From Amia ocellicauda (Eukaryota; Chordata; Actinopteri; Amiiformes; Amiidae): DNA of 64,000 nucleotides. The DNA lies in NCBI RefSeq assembly GCF_036373705.1, contig NC_089863.1, positions 23,879,417 through 23,943,416 of the forward strand, given 5' to 3'. Positions 1-12,058 of this stretch are shown here, one piece after another. Positions within the stretch are counted from its first letter, which is position 1, and every line of letters starts with the position of its first letter. The notes under the pieces were generated by a model. It was not told where the DNA came from. It saw only the letters and a list, made by a program, of their open reading frames with translations, and did no database searches. The translations under genes and the position numbers were made by a program.

Positions 1-1712
1 CCACCATCTCATCAGTAAAGAAACGCTGGAAGTATTCTTCACGGTGCTCTTCCGGGAAGCCCATGATCTCAAAGCAGCCATCTGGCTTCATATCCTTCAG
101 ATGTTCCAAGGAAGAGGGGCGAGTGGTGAGGATCAAGCACGCCTCTGGCAGCAGCCTCCTTCTCAGCAAACTAGCGAGCAAGTTGTCAACAGCGCTGGGT
201 TCGTCCGTCTTCCTGCACAGCTCGTGTAGAGGTTGACCGATGGAAAATCTGAACTCATCAAATCCGTCGACAACAAAGAGGATTTTGTCCGGGCGCTTCA
301 GTATCTCCCCTATCGAAGGGTCAAGATGACTGTAATTCAACAAAAGAAGATCAACAAGGCTTTGCTTTCCGGGCAGGAGGTTCAACTCCCTACACTTCAC
401 ACAGAAGACAAAATCAAAGTGCTCTGGGTACAGTCTGCCCTGGGCCCAGTCCACCATGAGTTTTTGCACGAGAGTTGTCTTTCCTACACCCGCTACTCCG
501 AGCAGTATGAGGCACTTGGGTTGGTGAAGATCCTGATCGGGGTGAAAAAAATCATCTAGGCTCACTTCAGACCTGTTTGTGACCACGGCTGTCTTTTGAC
601 GGCTGCCTCTTCGCATCAACTCGTGTACTTGGTCTTCGAAAGGCTGTTGGGATCGAACCATCAGCAGGGGCGTATAGCGCTCAGAAATCGGGACACTCTC
701 CCACGGCAGGCTGTTATACTCAACCAGCTTTTCATTGTCTGCAATAACACAGTGTTTGTGTTTTTCTATGGCAGCTGGAAAACAGAATGATCAGATTAAA
801 ACTAATGTATGCTGTTCAGTTTGGATTCTGCAGATCTGCACAGAACTGAGGACATCTGTGCTACATGAACGCAACCTTTCTCTCTTGCTTGCGCTTGTTT
901 TATGGTTAATTCTTTGCGATTCTGAAAATGCTCATTCTAGCGATCTATCTTTCAAGTCATTAAATAATAAATACATGTTTATTTTGTCTATTTAATTTAC
1001 AGTAATCATGTAAATACACATAAGCACATTTATTATTATATTCTCTCTCTTGGTTGCACTTGTTAAAAGGACTGGCCCAATTTTAAAACCTTGATATGGA
1101 TGGTATCTGAACATTTGAAAGGAAATTGTAAGATAATGTACACTGAATGTCTCCAATATTAATAATACGCAGAGAAAAGTTAAGAGCCTTAAATAAACTC
1201 ACATTCATGGATTCAGAGAAATTACTAGACCGACTTGATTCTTCAGTTTTTACAACTTGAGACACATTTGACAGAAGTTCCGAACATAAAAATTCTAGTA
1301 TCAGACTTTTTTTAATTTTAGTATTGAAGTTTCTGTATACTGTACAAACCCAATGGGGTCTAGAATTTTCTACTACGGTACTGTTTGTACACCCATACCT
1401 ACTTTGTAAGTCACGTACAACATCAGATGACCCGGGGAGCCCTGCAAGTCTGGGGTAATCCTCCTGCAGGGCTTTGAGCAGTTCCAGGAAGACCCCCGTC
1501 ATCTCGTTTCCTTTGTCCATTATAATGTCGAGAAGACTCGTAATCTTCTCGCAGGGGTTCTGGGTGGCTTTGATTTGCCTGTACTGTTGCCGAGTGAGGA
1601 GGGACTTTGAGTCACACAGCTGCAGAACTGGGCTGGGATCCATACTTAGCACTTCAATGAGCGTGACCTTCCATGAACGGAGAACAGCCACCGGTTCCTT
1701 TCGGTCGCCCAT
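1..1712 (-). CDS. NLR innate immune sensor, CARD-NACHT, 5' part (partial at window edge)
   Basis: Two coding exons on the minus strand. The first (about 1712 to 1403) starts at ATG 1712 (MGDRKEP) and encodes a CARD of about 90 residues (helices around LRSWKVTLIEVL, LTRQQYRQI, KITSLLDIIM, VFLELLKALQEDYPRLAGL). The second (774 to 1, open at the edge) follows an acceptor TTCTGTTTTCCAG and encodes a FISNA/NACHT start: ISERYTPLLMV, Walker A GVAGVGKTTLVQ, Walker B ILFVVDGFDEF and sensor-1 LILTTRPSS. Donor GTAGGT at 1402 keeps the frame across the 0.63-kb intron; GTATGG four bases on is the alternative but breaks phase. Proteins of this build are cytosolic nucleotide-binding sensors that oligomerise through NACHT and signal through CARD, as NLRC/NLRP-like fish proteins do. 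The leucine-rich repeats expected after NACHT lie outside the window. The exact NLR subfamily cannot be given. No stop or frameshift is seen in either exon. Confidence 0.82.
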
Positions 1713-2474
1713 CCCCGCTGGTTCTGGCACGATTGCCTACTACGCAGCAGAGAAAGCAAAGAATGCATGGAAAGTAAAGACTGTGTTTATCAACCTTTAT
1801 TCAAATCCAAAACATTATTGGCTTAATCTCTTTAATCTCTGAAGTTGTATTTCAGTTTTGGAATGCAATTTGATATGGCTACAGCTGTAGTTTTGAATCC
1901 CAGTGCTGGTGTACCCCTGGTCTCTATATTAATTAATTGAACCATTTAATTAAATTAATAACTTGTTTCTTCAAAGACCTTTGCCATTTGTGTTCAGCTC
2001 TTAAACAGATGACGATGTTAAAGATAAGAGGCTCCACTAAACTCAGCTGAAACCAAAACCAGCAGACACAGGGCTACGCCAGGACTGGGATTAAAGAGAA
2101 ATAAAGACACCAAAAATCACAAATCATATTTCAGGATCAACACAGTATGTGTCAATTAAATATTGGTTGGTCACCCCTGGATTAGCATAACCAATCCACC
2201 CATCATATAGATGGCAATATAGCCCAGGTATCCTTTGATTCTCAATAACATACAATATATTATGCTTTCATCAGCACACACAGTACAATCCAAGTTAGTT
2301 TGTTATAATTTTCAACCTGAAACAATTCAATAAAATCATTTAAACAACCACACTCCTGATCAATCTCACACAGGTTTGTAGGAGAGAAGAAACATCTTTG
2401 AACTTTGACCGTCATTAGCGACACGTCAGCGGCTCTGTGTATGTAATAAAAGTGTGAGTTTTGAAAGACCCAGG
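1713..2474. other. No gene recognised; upstream of the NLR
   Basis: AT-rich sequence upstream of the NLR start. A noncoding first exon or promoter could lie here, but I see no clear TATA box or donor that would fix one. Confidence 0.4.
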
Positions 2475-2823
2475 CTGTATTCGAAACCGCATACTACCAC
2501 CCCACACGCACTACATTCTGACATTTCAGTAGTATGCTGTATACATACTGCACGTAGTATATGAATATGAGGCTTGCTACATTCACCACAATATGCAGTT
2601 TACAACCAAAGCTCACTTCAAGGAATTCTGCATCCCATCATGCCTCGCGGTGGGCTGACATTCCATGTAGCGTGAGGTCACATGACATATATAATACACT
2701 GAATGATTAATCTTCATAGTGCATACTGTACTACATACTAGTCAGAAAATCAGTATGTAGCATGCAGTATGTACTTAAGCAGTATGCAGTATGTAGTAGG
2801 GTAGCATGCAGTTTCGAATACAG
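2475..2823. repeat. MITE with terminal inverted repeats, about 350 bp
   Basis: The left end reads CTGTATTCGAAACCGCATAC and the right end is its near reverse complement (GCATGCAGTTTCGAATACAG), giving imperfect inverted termini of about 25 bp. The interior is rich in GTAT/ATAC and has no reading frame. This fits a non-autonomous DNA transposon. I could not define a target-site duplication, so the superfamily is open. Confidence 0.6.
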
Positions 2824-3640
2824 TGTGGGATTGCTACTATTTTTTTAACCTGAAACAATTTACATTTTTGCATCTTAACAATTCCTTTGAAGAGAATTAT
2901 TTATCTGAGACACGGTACACATTGTGGAGTCCGATCAGTGTATATTACTTTCAGCAGTATATTACAGTTGTAACACAGTAGAGTGATCACAGTAAATATA
3001 TCAATTAGTCCCTTTGAAACAGCGTACAATTCACTATACCCACACACAACAGATTAATATGTAGTTTTAAAACAAATTCCTACACAATGTGTCCATACAA
3101 ACACTTATGTACCAGTTTTATTCACTGAGCGCCATGACTATTCAATACCACTCATCACTTTTAAAGTGATCTTTTTCATCCACTAAAATACCTTTAAAAA
3201 ACTAAATCTGCAAGTTTAAGCTGCATAGATAATTAAATAGAAGTAATACTTGCAGTACAAACCTGTTATAAACCTGTTAGCTGTTTGTAACAAAAACTGT
3301 AAAATATAGTTGTTCTTTCATTTTAACAAAATATAAAATATCAATCTGTTCACAATACTTTATATTTTAGACTTTTATATTTACAATAGTTTACACGTTT
3401 CAGTTTTAAACGCAATTTCTTATTATCACTGTATTACTGCAACAGGTGAAATGTCGATTGTAAACACATTGTTTAACCAGCGTTTCCTACCACAAACACC
3501 TTCCAAACTCGCTTACACATAATTAACATGTTCATTCACACTATTATGCCGCAGTGTGTAAATTGAGCACTCGCTCACTGAAACAGATACATACCTGAGA
3601 CACAAGTGGCGTTCGTGAAGCGCAGTTCTGCACACAAATG
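2824..3640. other. AT-rich DNA, nothing recognised
   Basis: Low-complexity AT-rich sequence without frames, inverted termini or tandem repeats that I can support. Confidence 0.4.
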
Positions 3641-3648
3641 CGGAGGTG

Positions 3649-3777
3649 CGCGGTCGTGTTCCTGTAGCGCAGATTTCTGCAGTTCTGCGCAGATATGCAA
3701 AACTACACCGCTGCCATTGGTTGAGCCGCGCAGATCTGTGCGGAACTGCGAACATCTGCGCTATGAGAACGCGACGT
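3649..3777. repeat. GC-rich foldback element
   Basis: Two arms of about 45 bp (about 3649-3694 and 3731-3777) are imperfect reverse complements built on GCAGATCTG/CAGTTCTGCGCAG motifs, with a spacer of about 36 bp. A diverged single arm of the same family is visible at about 832-880, inside the NLR intron. This looks like a small foldback or MITE-type repeat and not a gene, although reading frames cross it on both strands. Confidence 0.45.
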
Positions 3778-4389
3778 GCGTTCAAGAAGAGCTGCTGCGT
3801 GACGTCACTACGCCCCACCCGCAGAACTCTAGGACGCAATAGTCCCCGGTTTAGGACACAATAGTTACAAGTGCAGGATACAATACAAAACTTCCCACCG
3901 GCCTTCTGGTTCCATCTGTTAGGTTTCTACGCAATGCTGAGCACGAAAACACTAAAACTCATGTGAGCAATTGTTTCACTATAATGTTACAATGTTAATG
4001 TATATGTTTAACTATAATGTTAAGTTAATAGATGGTTATTTTACATTGGGCCACATTTATATAAATTCTGATGATGTATTGTATATTTATGTGTACAATC
4101 CTTTTTTTTATCATCATTAAATCATTTAAATCATCATTTTTAAAATCGAATTTTATAATGTTGTTATACTGTTTGTAATATATTGTGGCGACCTCAGCTT
4201 TTGAGGTCATGGTTGAAATAAATGCAAATAAACAGGATTCCAAAACAAAACTGAGGCTTTATTGTACACAGCAAGAGGTGCATTGACTTTCCCTCTTCTA
4301 CTCAGGCTCTCAGTACTGGGCCACATGGGGCAGAGGGAGAAGATCCAGGACATGGAGCCATTGGCGAAAGGTCAAGGGCAAGTGGTGAG
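3778..4389. other. Intergenic, possible 3' remnant of the adjacent retroelement
   Basis: AT-rich stretch, then from about 4190 sequence that runs without a break into the gypsy relic on its 3' side. An LTR may be hidden here, but no matching second copy lies in the window. Confidence 0.3.
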
Positions 4390-5212
4390 GGACAATGGGC
4401 AGCAGATGGCGAGTCAAGGGGACAGGTGTGGGACATGGGGCAGCAGGTGGAGGCTCCAGGAAGCTGGGGTCGGGCCCGGCCACAATAGGGAGCAAGGCAC
4501 CGCCTTGCCTCATGGAGGGAGGTGAACCTTGTACACCACCTTCCCCAACCGTTCCACCACCAGGCAGGGGCCCGCCCACTTGCTGTCCAGCTTCAGGCAG
4601 TGGCCCTTCACCCACTTCGGGCTGAAGACCCACACCAGGTCCCCGTTGCTGAAATGTGGCCAGGGGTGCCGCAAGGGGGTAGGCATCCCAGGGCCCCCCC
4701 CGCTCTCACCGGCGAAAGCACCATCCGCCCCCCCCCACACCGTCTGGAATTATTTTGCCTGGGGCCCCCACATACCCTACAATCGCCACTGAGTGTGGCC
4801 CCTTGGAATGGAGGTTGAACCCAATCTTCTGGTGTACCCCTGCAACTTCCAACTGTTGCCGGGTGAACTGGTGTGCCGACTCCACCCGGTGCATGGGCGC
4901 CCCGACCACGTGCTGTTGGAGAGGGGCGCGTGACTGCTCCTGGGGACCCTTACAGGTGGTGCAGGCGTCGCACCGGTGGCAATAATCGGTCACATCTTGC
5001 TGGCACTGCCCCCAGTGAAAGTCCTGCCATAGGCGACGGAGTGTCTTGGTCACCCCAAAATGGCCAGCCCCTCTGGTGCCATGGTAAGCTGCCAGCACCT
5101 TGTCTCGGGAGGCCCCTGGAACGACAATCTGCCACCGTTCTTCGCCACCGGCAACGCAGGACCCCCTCATGGCATTTGGGTTTTCTTTGCATTGTATGTG
5201 TTTGTTTGCCAT
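4390..5212 (-). mobile_element. Ty3/gypsy-type retrotransposon relic (integrase pieces)
   Basis: Minus-strand frames carry pieces of a gypsy integrase. At about 5080-4930 is the zinc-binding H2C2 part (YHGTRGAGHFGVTKTLRRL followed by CHRCDAC). At about 4650-4510 is the C-terminal part with GDLVWVFSPKWVKG and LDSKWAGPCLVVERLGKVVY. The catalytic DDE core expected between them is missing and replaced by unrelated sequence (about 4740-4880), and the C-terminus runs on in a degraded frame. It is an internally deleted, non-functional fragment. Assignment to gypsy rests on the order and motifs; no gag, protease or reverse transcriptase is seen. Confidence 0.72.
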
Positions 5213-6096
5213 TAGATTAGGGCTTTAGTCTCCTATCGCCCTCATCATACATTGTAAATGTTGTACACTGTTTTCTATTAGCAGACTTCATGCCCTGCTT
5301 ATTATTTATTTGTCTTACCTGTGCCTGTCCTGGTGTTCAGGAGTCCTGGTCCAAGCCTGCGCGTGGGGTGTAGTTGGTGGAATAAGTTCCCTCCCTCTCT
5401 AAAGCGAGGGTGACTTGGTCGGTCAAGTGCATCAGCTAAATTGGCCACCCCTAGCGGATGACATTAGAACTCTTAGTGTCACCCAGTCAACTAAACCATT
5501 GTTAAGAACCTTATTCAGAAATCTTTCATACTTGCCTAACTTGAATTAGATAAAGGTGAGGATGAAGAAATATGGATCTCTGGTTCGGTGTCTTTCAGAA
5601 TGCGATTCTCTGGTGTTGTCTAATTTAACTAGGGTGTTAGTACTTCTAGATGTTAAAATAAATAACGTGTTTGTCTGTGCTGGAAAATAGGGTAGCCATC
5701 CAGTGAAGTAGTAGACAAACTGGAAAAAGTGTGGACAATCCAGTGAGGAGTAGTTTTTTTGTTTTGTTTTGTTTTTATTCTTTTATTCAGTGGTGTAAAG
5801 GGCAACGAAATAAACAAGGTGGTGTAACTGTCGCCTTGTCTTCGCAATTTCTTTCAATTTTCTCCCCAATTTAGAATTCCCAATTTTACTCCCCTTAAAG
5901 TCGGCTCACGGCTGCAACACCCTGCACTGATCCAGGAGGGATGGAAACTTGTTACACACATCCTCTGAGACATGCACCGTCAGCCATCCTAGATTGTTTT
6001 TCACACAAAGAGCCTGGGACGTAGGAAACCCATAGTGCAGATTGGAGGACTGGTGCCGGTCTCCCTGCCCCAGCCCCAAACCTGCAGGCTCCTGCA
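5213..6096. other. Intergenic, nothing recognised
   Basis: Mixed sequence with a short T-rich tract near 5755 and no supportable gene. It may include further decayed retroelement DNA. Confidence 0.35.
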
Positions 6097-7212
6097 GGGC
6101 CGTTTCTAGCCTTTTGGGGGGCCTAAGCAGGATTTGATTTGCCCCCCCTCACTGTAGCTTACCTGGCATAACATCAAACTAACACAGGATGAAGCCTACC
6201 ATCTTGTAAACGTTTGGAACAGCACAATTTCATTATGATATTTGGCCACTAGATGACACTGTGTGGAACTGTAACACAACACAGACACTGACCTGAAGAA
6301 CTGACAAGGTAACAAAAAAGCTATTAAAAGTATAATATATATAGGTGGTCTGGGTTGAACTGTGGATGCTCCACCAAAATACTTAAATACTGCTGAGGAG
6401 GTTATACATGCATTAAAACTTAGGTGTGATGTAAATTGAAACTTTTTTCACCTATGTATTATACACAGGTGGTCACCATAATAGGTGTATATGTATTTCT
6501 CACACTACAGGAATAATCTACCTGTTAATTTGCCAAAATTATTTTTTTTATGATAAAATCAGGAAGACCTGCATTTCCCGATCCCATTTTTTCCAATGAG
6601 ATATGATATAGTGGTTTACAACTTTTTGCCCCAGCCTTGGTTAAAGTCACCTGCACCCCATCATGTTTAGTCTGAATACTTTTGATTGCCACTGTAGTAA
6701 TATGAACGTCATTAAAGCAGTTACTTTAGACAGTATGCAAGCAGCTACTGCACAGCAATAGAAACGAAAGCAGAACCAAATAATATTACAATACCTTTCT
6801 CTTGTGCTTGTTGTTCTTAATTTGTTTTATTTATACGCTTTTTTGTGCCAGATTGGCATGTTCTTGATTTTCTTTTTTTGTATAATTTGGTCATGTCACA
6901 ATCCTAAAATATATTTTATTCTTCTCTTCTACCACACCCAAGCCATTAGGACGCAGACGCTATGCAGCCAGAGATGGATGACAGGTTTCTAGTGCATCAA
7001 TTATGATGTTTGATTCCATGATGCCCCTGGGCACGACTTGTGCTCATAAACACTATCTGTAAATTCTTTGAAAACTGATCACTGTGATAAATTATGAAAA
7101 TCATTATAGAAAATAATTGAAAATATATTCGATTTGTTTATACAATTTTTCTGATAGGGGGCGCCTCCTAGAGGCTGGGGGCCCTAAGCGACCGCTTATG
7201 CCTAGAAACACA
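6097..7212. repeat. Possible non-autonomous hAT-like element
   Basis: The left end CAGGGCCGTTTCTAGCC resembles hAT-type termini beginning CAGGG. Near 7160-7212 the minus strand reads GTTTCTAGGCATAAGCGG and then a GGGCCCCC run, similar to the left end in inverted orientation. The last few bases of the right terminus are replaced by CA-rich sequence, so the end and any 8-bp duplication cannot be confirmed. The interior is AT-rich without a transposase. Confidence 0.35.
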
Positions 7213-7226
7213 CATATACATACACA

Positions 7227-7702
7227 CTGTAGCAGAGTGCTAGGAGGGGCACGAATTGGCATCCAAGAAGCCAAACCATGGTGTGGAAGCACATGACAAG
7301 CAGGACTCTCCTGATTGGCCAGTGCCAGGATAAAGACAGGAACCCGGCCTGCCTTTGTTGAGGGGGGTGTGGGAGCTGCAGCTGTGGAGGAAAGAGCATA
7401 AAGAGAGAGTGCAATTGCTCAAGAACTATTGTCTTTGGGACTTGGACTGCTCTTTTGTGATATGGACAGCTTGCTGTTTGTCTTCGTCTGTCTGTTTAAC
7501 TAGCTGTATGTTTAGAGAGGAACCTGTTTCATGGTGTAGTTAGGCTGAACAAAGAGCTCGGGTCTTGTTTTCAGATTTCTTTTGTTTCCACTATAAATAA
7601 ATCTTTACCGTTGCACCATCAGCCCCTGTTCCTGTGTCTGTTTCCTGAGGCCCAGCCTATTTGAGGAGCCCAACACTGTGGCAACCGCCCAAGGTGTCGC
7701 AA
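7227..7702 (+). repeat. LTR-like block (possible solo LTR)
   Basis: The block begins TGTAGCAG and ends GTGTCGCA (TG...CA), holds a poly(A)-type signal ATAAATAAA near 7593 followed by a pyrimidine/GT-rich stretch, and has no coding frame. These are LTR traits. I see no clean flanking duplication and no internal retroelement next to it, so the call is tentative. Confidence 0.3.
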
Positions 7703-7778
7703 TGCACACACACAGACACATACACTTAAACACATACAGGTAGTGGATAAAAAAATACAATCACTATCAAAATGTCAC

Positions 7779-8400
7779 TCAGCAGGGTGTTTGGACCCCA
7801 TGAGCAGCCAGGACGGCATTGACACAGGAGGAATCTGACTCTATTCTTCCACAAAGAATTCCTCCAACTAAAACTGCAGGTTTAATAGAGCCCAAATCCA
7901 CTGCTGCAGCCACCTTCCCAGACACTCCCACAAGTGCTCTATGAGCCTCAGCTGTCACCATCGCCTAGTGATTGGGAGACGGACAACTTCATCCTCATGT
8001 TCTTCCACCCACCCGTGGATAACAGCTGCCCTGTGGTCCTGGGAGACACCCCTTCCACCAGGTAAGAAATGCCGCATCGTGGAAGGCAGGTGATCACTCA
8101 GGACTGTGACGTACCACGCTGCATCAACCTTGACTTCTGAAGGAGTGAGAGGGCCCAGGCCAGGCCAGGGAAATGCTCCCGGGGGTGTAGTGCACTGAGG
8201 GCCACCGCCACACCTGCTTGCATCCATCTGTCGAGGACATGGCTATGATGCCCCACCCTGGGAGGTTCTCTTCTGACAGTTTGCGTTGATACAGGAAGCT
8301 CACGACCCGCGTTGAACTCCGCCCACAGCAAACTCTCCCCGGCTCTCTCCTCAAAGCCATGTTGGCTCATAATACTAAGGTGCAGCCTGCTTATATACAC
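7779..8400 (-). pseudogene. Decayed Tc1-like transposase
   Basis: Read on the minus strand from 8400, broken frames give recognisable Tc1 catalytic-domain pieces: a GGG...W..GPLTPSE stretch, then DHLPSTMRHFLPGG, then QDHRAAVIHGWVEEHEDEV (the QD segment that normally reads QDNAP.H), and finally AVLAAHGVQTPC like the usual Tc1 C-terminus. Several frameshifts separate them and the DNLNPIE-type segment is lost. It is an old copy unrelated in sequence to the DD36E copy that follows. Confidence 0.55.
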
Positions 8401-8800
8401 ACCATGACAGGAGTGCTGGCATATCTCACATGCCAGTCATGTATGGCTGGCTGCCACATACTTTGCATGCTTGTTGTACGGCCCCATGGGAGAGAGCTGT
8501 AGAGAGAGGAACCTGGACGAGACGCGGCGAGTGAATCAGCTTCTACATTTTCATTTGATCATTTTTTTGTAATCTCTCTCCTGTTGTCAATTTTTAGACA
8601 AGCACATTGATTCAATTGCCTCCTATGCTCTACCCCCTACAGCAATGTGGGGCAGTTGGTAATAGAGTCTGTTGTGCCACACACCAGCATATGCTTTTTA
8701 AAGTCGAAAATACCATAATAAAAAAGTCTCCTTTCTGTTTGGTATTTGGTATGATATATTTGTATGATATGTTTGTCTATTAGGGAGTGTATGCTGTATA
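8401..8800. other. Intergenic, nothing recognised
   Basis: No gene, tandem repeat or inverted termini that I can support. Confidence 0.35.
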
Positions 8801-8802
8801 TA

Positions 8803-10021
8803 CACTCACCTAAAGGATTATTAGGAACACCATACTAATACTGTGTTTGACCCCCTTTCGCCTTCAGAACTGCCTTAATTCTACGTGGCATTGATTCAAC
8901 AAGGTGCTGAAAGCATTCTTTAGAAATGTTGGCCCATATTGATAGGATAGCATCTTGCAGTTGATGGAGATTTGTGGGATGCACATCCAGGGCACGAAGC
9001 TCCCGTTCCACCACATCCCAAAGATGCTCTATTGGGTTGAGATCTGATGACTGTGGGGGCCAGTTTAGTACAGTGAACTCATTGTCATGTTCAAGAAACC
9101 AATTTGAAATGATTCGACCTTTGTGACATGGTGCATTATCCTGCTGGAAGTAGCCATCAGAGGATGGGTACATGGTGGTCATAAAGGGATGGACATGGTC
9201 AGAAACAATGCTCAGGTAGGCCGTGGCATTTAAACGATGCCCAATTGGCACTAAGGGGCCTAAAGTGTGCCAAGAAAACATCCCCCACACCATTACACCA
9301 CCACCACCAGCCTGCACAGTGGTAACAAGGCATGATGGATCCATGTTCTCATTCTGTTTACGCCAAATTCTGACTCTACCATCTGAATGTCAACAGAAAT
9401 CGAGACTCATCAGACCAGGCAACATTTTTCCAGTCTTCAACTGTCCAATTTTGGTGAGCTTGTGCAAATTGTAGCCTCTTTTTCCTATTTGTAGTGGAGA
9501 TGAGTGGTACCCGGTGGGGTCTTCTGCTGTTGTAGCCCATCCGCCTCAAGGTTGTACGTGTTGTGGCTTCACAAATGCTTTGCTGCATACCTCGGTTGTA
9601 ACGAGTGGTTATTTCAGTCAAAGTTGCTCTTCTATCAGCTTGAATCAGTCGGCCCATTCTCCTCTGACCTCTAGCATCAACAAGGCATTTTCGCCCACAG
9701 GACTGCCGCATACTGGATGTTTTTCCCTTTTCACACCATTCTTTGTAAACCCTAGAAATGGTTGTGCGTGAAAATCCCAGTAACTGAGCAGATTGTGAAA
9801 TACTCAGACCGGCCCGTCTGGCACCAACAACCATGCCACGCTCAAAATTGCTTAAATCACCTTTCTTTCCCATTCAGACATTCAGTTTGGAGTTCAGGAG
9901 ATTGTCTTGACCAGGACCACACCCCTAAATGCATTGAAGCAACTGCCATGTGATTGGTTGGTTAGATAATTGCATTAATGAGAAATTGAACAGGTGTTCC
10001 TAATAATCCTTTAGGTGAGTG
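8803..10021 (-). mobile_element. Tc1/mariner DD36E element, copy A (2-bp deletion)
   Basis: About 1,219 bp bounded by 29-bp inverted repeats starting CACTCACCTAAAGGATTATT and flanked by TA on both sides (8801-8802, 10022-10023). It encodes a transposase on the minus strand from ATG 9873 (MGKKGDLSNFERG, helix-turn-helix DNA-binding half) to about 8835 (ends KAKGGQTQY). Compared with the intact copy at 52.6 kb, two bases are missing near 9388, just after the first catalytic Asp (AWSDESRF), so the frame is broken between the DNA-binding and catalytic halves. Apart from this it is almost identical to the intact copy, which points to recent activity of the family. Confidence 0.93.
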
Positions 10022-10519
10022 TATGATCTGTGGTGAGTTGTTTTGGGAAGGCCAGTATCCGGGTGTTGATGATACTGTAGAAGACCTTCCCCAGGTTGCT
10101 GCTCACACAGACGCCCTGGGAGTTGTTGGGGTCCAATTCATCTCCACTCTTATAAATTGGGGAAATAAGTACTTGGGTCCTGGTGTCAGGAAAACAGCTG
10201 GAGTGGAGTTACTAAATTGAACAATTTAAGCACAGCTTCCTGCTGCTGTTTCTGAGCATCACCGTTCTGATGCGGTCAGGGCTGCGGGCTTTTCGGGGGT
10301 TCAAGTGTTCTTCCAGTGTGTTTTGTGTGTTTGTGTGAGTGAGTGTGTGTGTGAAGGCGCCACTCAATCCCCCTTCACTACAGAATGGGCACTACATGCA
10401 TTAAAATGTACTTGAATGGAGGGGGGTTACTATGTGTGCTCTGTATATAAGATTAAATATATAGTGTATATATAGTGGGCAGCAGTGGAGTAGCAGTCAG
10501 GGCTCTGGACTAATGGAAG
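10022..10519. other. Intergenic with a SINE head fragment
   Basis: Mostly unrecognised. At about 10477-10520 the sequence GGGCAGCAGTGGAGTAGCAG with GGGCTCTGGACT matches the 5' tRNA-related head of the SINE seen at 57.5 kb; the rest of that copy is missing here. Confidence 0.35.
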
Positions 10520-10780
10520 TAGCTGTGTGAATGGGAGTGAGTGAATGGGAGGAGCTTCGGGAATTATGTGACATGATGGGAGGAGCTATATGAATGGAGT
10601 GAGTGAATGGGAGGAGCTATATGAATGCAGTGAGTGGATGGGAGGGGCTATATGATTGGAGTGAGTGTGTGGGTGGAGCTATGGGAATGGAGTGCATGGG
10701 TAGGGGCTGTGGGGATGGAGTGAGCAGGTGGGAGGGGCTGTGGAAATGGAGTGAGTGGATAGGAGGAGTTTAATGAAGGT
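10520..10780. repeat. Minisatellite, unit about 31 bp
   Basis: Eight or so imperfect copies of a unit built from GGAGTGAGTGAATGGGAGG and AGCTATATGAAT, drifting in the later copies (AGCTGTGGAAATG). No coding meaning. Confidence 0.6.
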
Positions 10781-11139
10781 ATAAAAGCTCAGCAGAGATC
10801 TCACCAGAGGGGAGAGACTGGGGATAGACATGTTCCCTGGAAGTGATACAGAAGTAAAATCACACAGTTGTGCATGACAGGTTTCCTGGAGAAATGCCTT
10901 CAAGATCTGTCCCATCTCCAGCTAGAAAGGTTATCTTTATATCTTTATATTGCTCTGCCCGAATGGGGGTGATCTTATTTAAGTTTCAGTAATTAAAGTG
11001 AGTCTGATTGTGCTTCTGCACACAGAAGCCCCACAGCAATGCTCTGTGAGTCCCGCAGCACTATTGTGCTTCTGCACACAGACTTAAAAGAATATATAAC
11101 CCTTGACTGTGACCCTACATCTTGACGCTCCTTAGCTTT

Positions 11140-11331
11140 ACTTTCCAGGATGTATGTCCGCACTTACTGTACTTAACTGTATAAATTGGAAAATGTATTT
11201 TATCTTGAATTGCTTTGTTTAATGTAAATTTGAATTTGTAATGTTTGATGCCATGTACTTAACTGTATTGCACTTTGTTTTACACTTATGTTGTAAGTCG
11301 CCCTGGATAAGGGCGTCTTCCAAGAAATAAA

Positions 11332-11373
<42 letters not shown>

Positions 11374-11375
11374 GA
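11140..11375 (+). repeat. SINE tail followed by (TAA)n
   Basis: GTAAGTCGCCCTGGATAAGG followed by GCGTCTTCCAAGAAATAAA and then about 45 bp of AAT/TAA repeat. This is the 3' tail shared by fish tRNA-derived SINEs and is a close match to the tail at about 57.7 kb. Confidence 0.6.
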
Positions 11376-12010
11376 TAACAATAAAGATAACAATTATACA
11401 TATTAAGAACAGCAATTGTATATATGTAAAAGAAAAGCAAGGATTATACCTATTAACCATTCATTTGAGTTCAATAAATCATATTGCACAATCAGTTTAG
11501 TTGTCTGGAGCTTTTCCTTCTACACTGAAGGCTAGAACTACACTGTGTGTCCGGTTGTTCTGCTTTGTGCGTTTGTGATATTTCTTAGTATCGAGGGCAT
11601 AAATCTATGTTTCCTGATTGATGGTGTCTTTTTTATGTTATTGCCACTGTGGCAGACTTAACCTTTGCACTTATTGTTATTATTATTATTGTTCTTTTCA
11701 TAGCAGAAATAATAAAACATTATAGTACTACTACATCTTCTACCTGTTATAATACTACTAATCATCATATTAATTAATAATTTTTAATTCCTATTGGGAA
11801 ATCCACTGACATTACACACACAAAACGCACACAAAAGAGAACACACCCACACACTGGCTTTCTCTGGCATTTTGGACACAATGAGGACTCTTTGTGTACT
11901 TTTGTGTGCGAGACCAGTTTGCAACGAGAGCAGGAACAGGTGCACCATGAGACAGAAGAAGGGACAGGTATGTCACACACATACACTCTCTCTCACACAC
12001 ACACGCACGT
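11376..12010. other. Intergenic, nothing recognised
   Basis: AT-rich with short TTA/TAT runs; no gene seen. Confidence 0.35.
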
Positions 12011-12050
<40 letters not shown>

Positions 12051-12058
12051 TTGCACGC
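12011..12058. repeat. (CA)n microsatellite
   Basis: Uninterrupted CA run of about 24 units, flanked by further CACA- and CTCT-rich sequence from about 11980 to 12125. Confidence 0.9.

Noticed and set aside
1083-1402. Continuation of the CARD frame beyond residue 104
   Set aside because: The residues after about SRYGC lose family character, and good donors occur at 1402-1393; the next real exon starts at 774.
3513-3864. Arg/Cys-rich frames on both strands
   Set aside because: Generated by the GC-rich foldback repeat.
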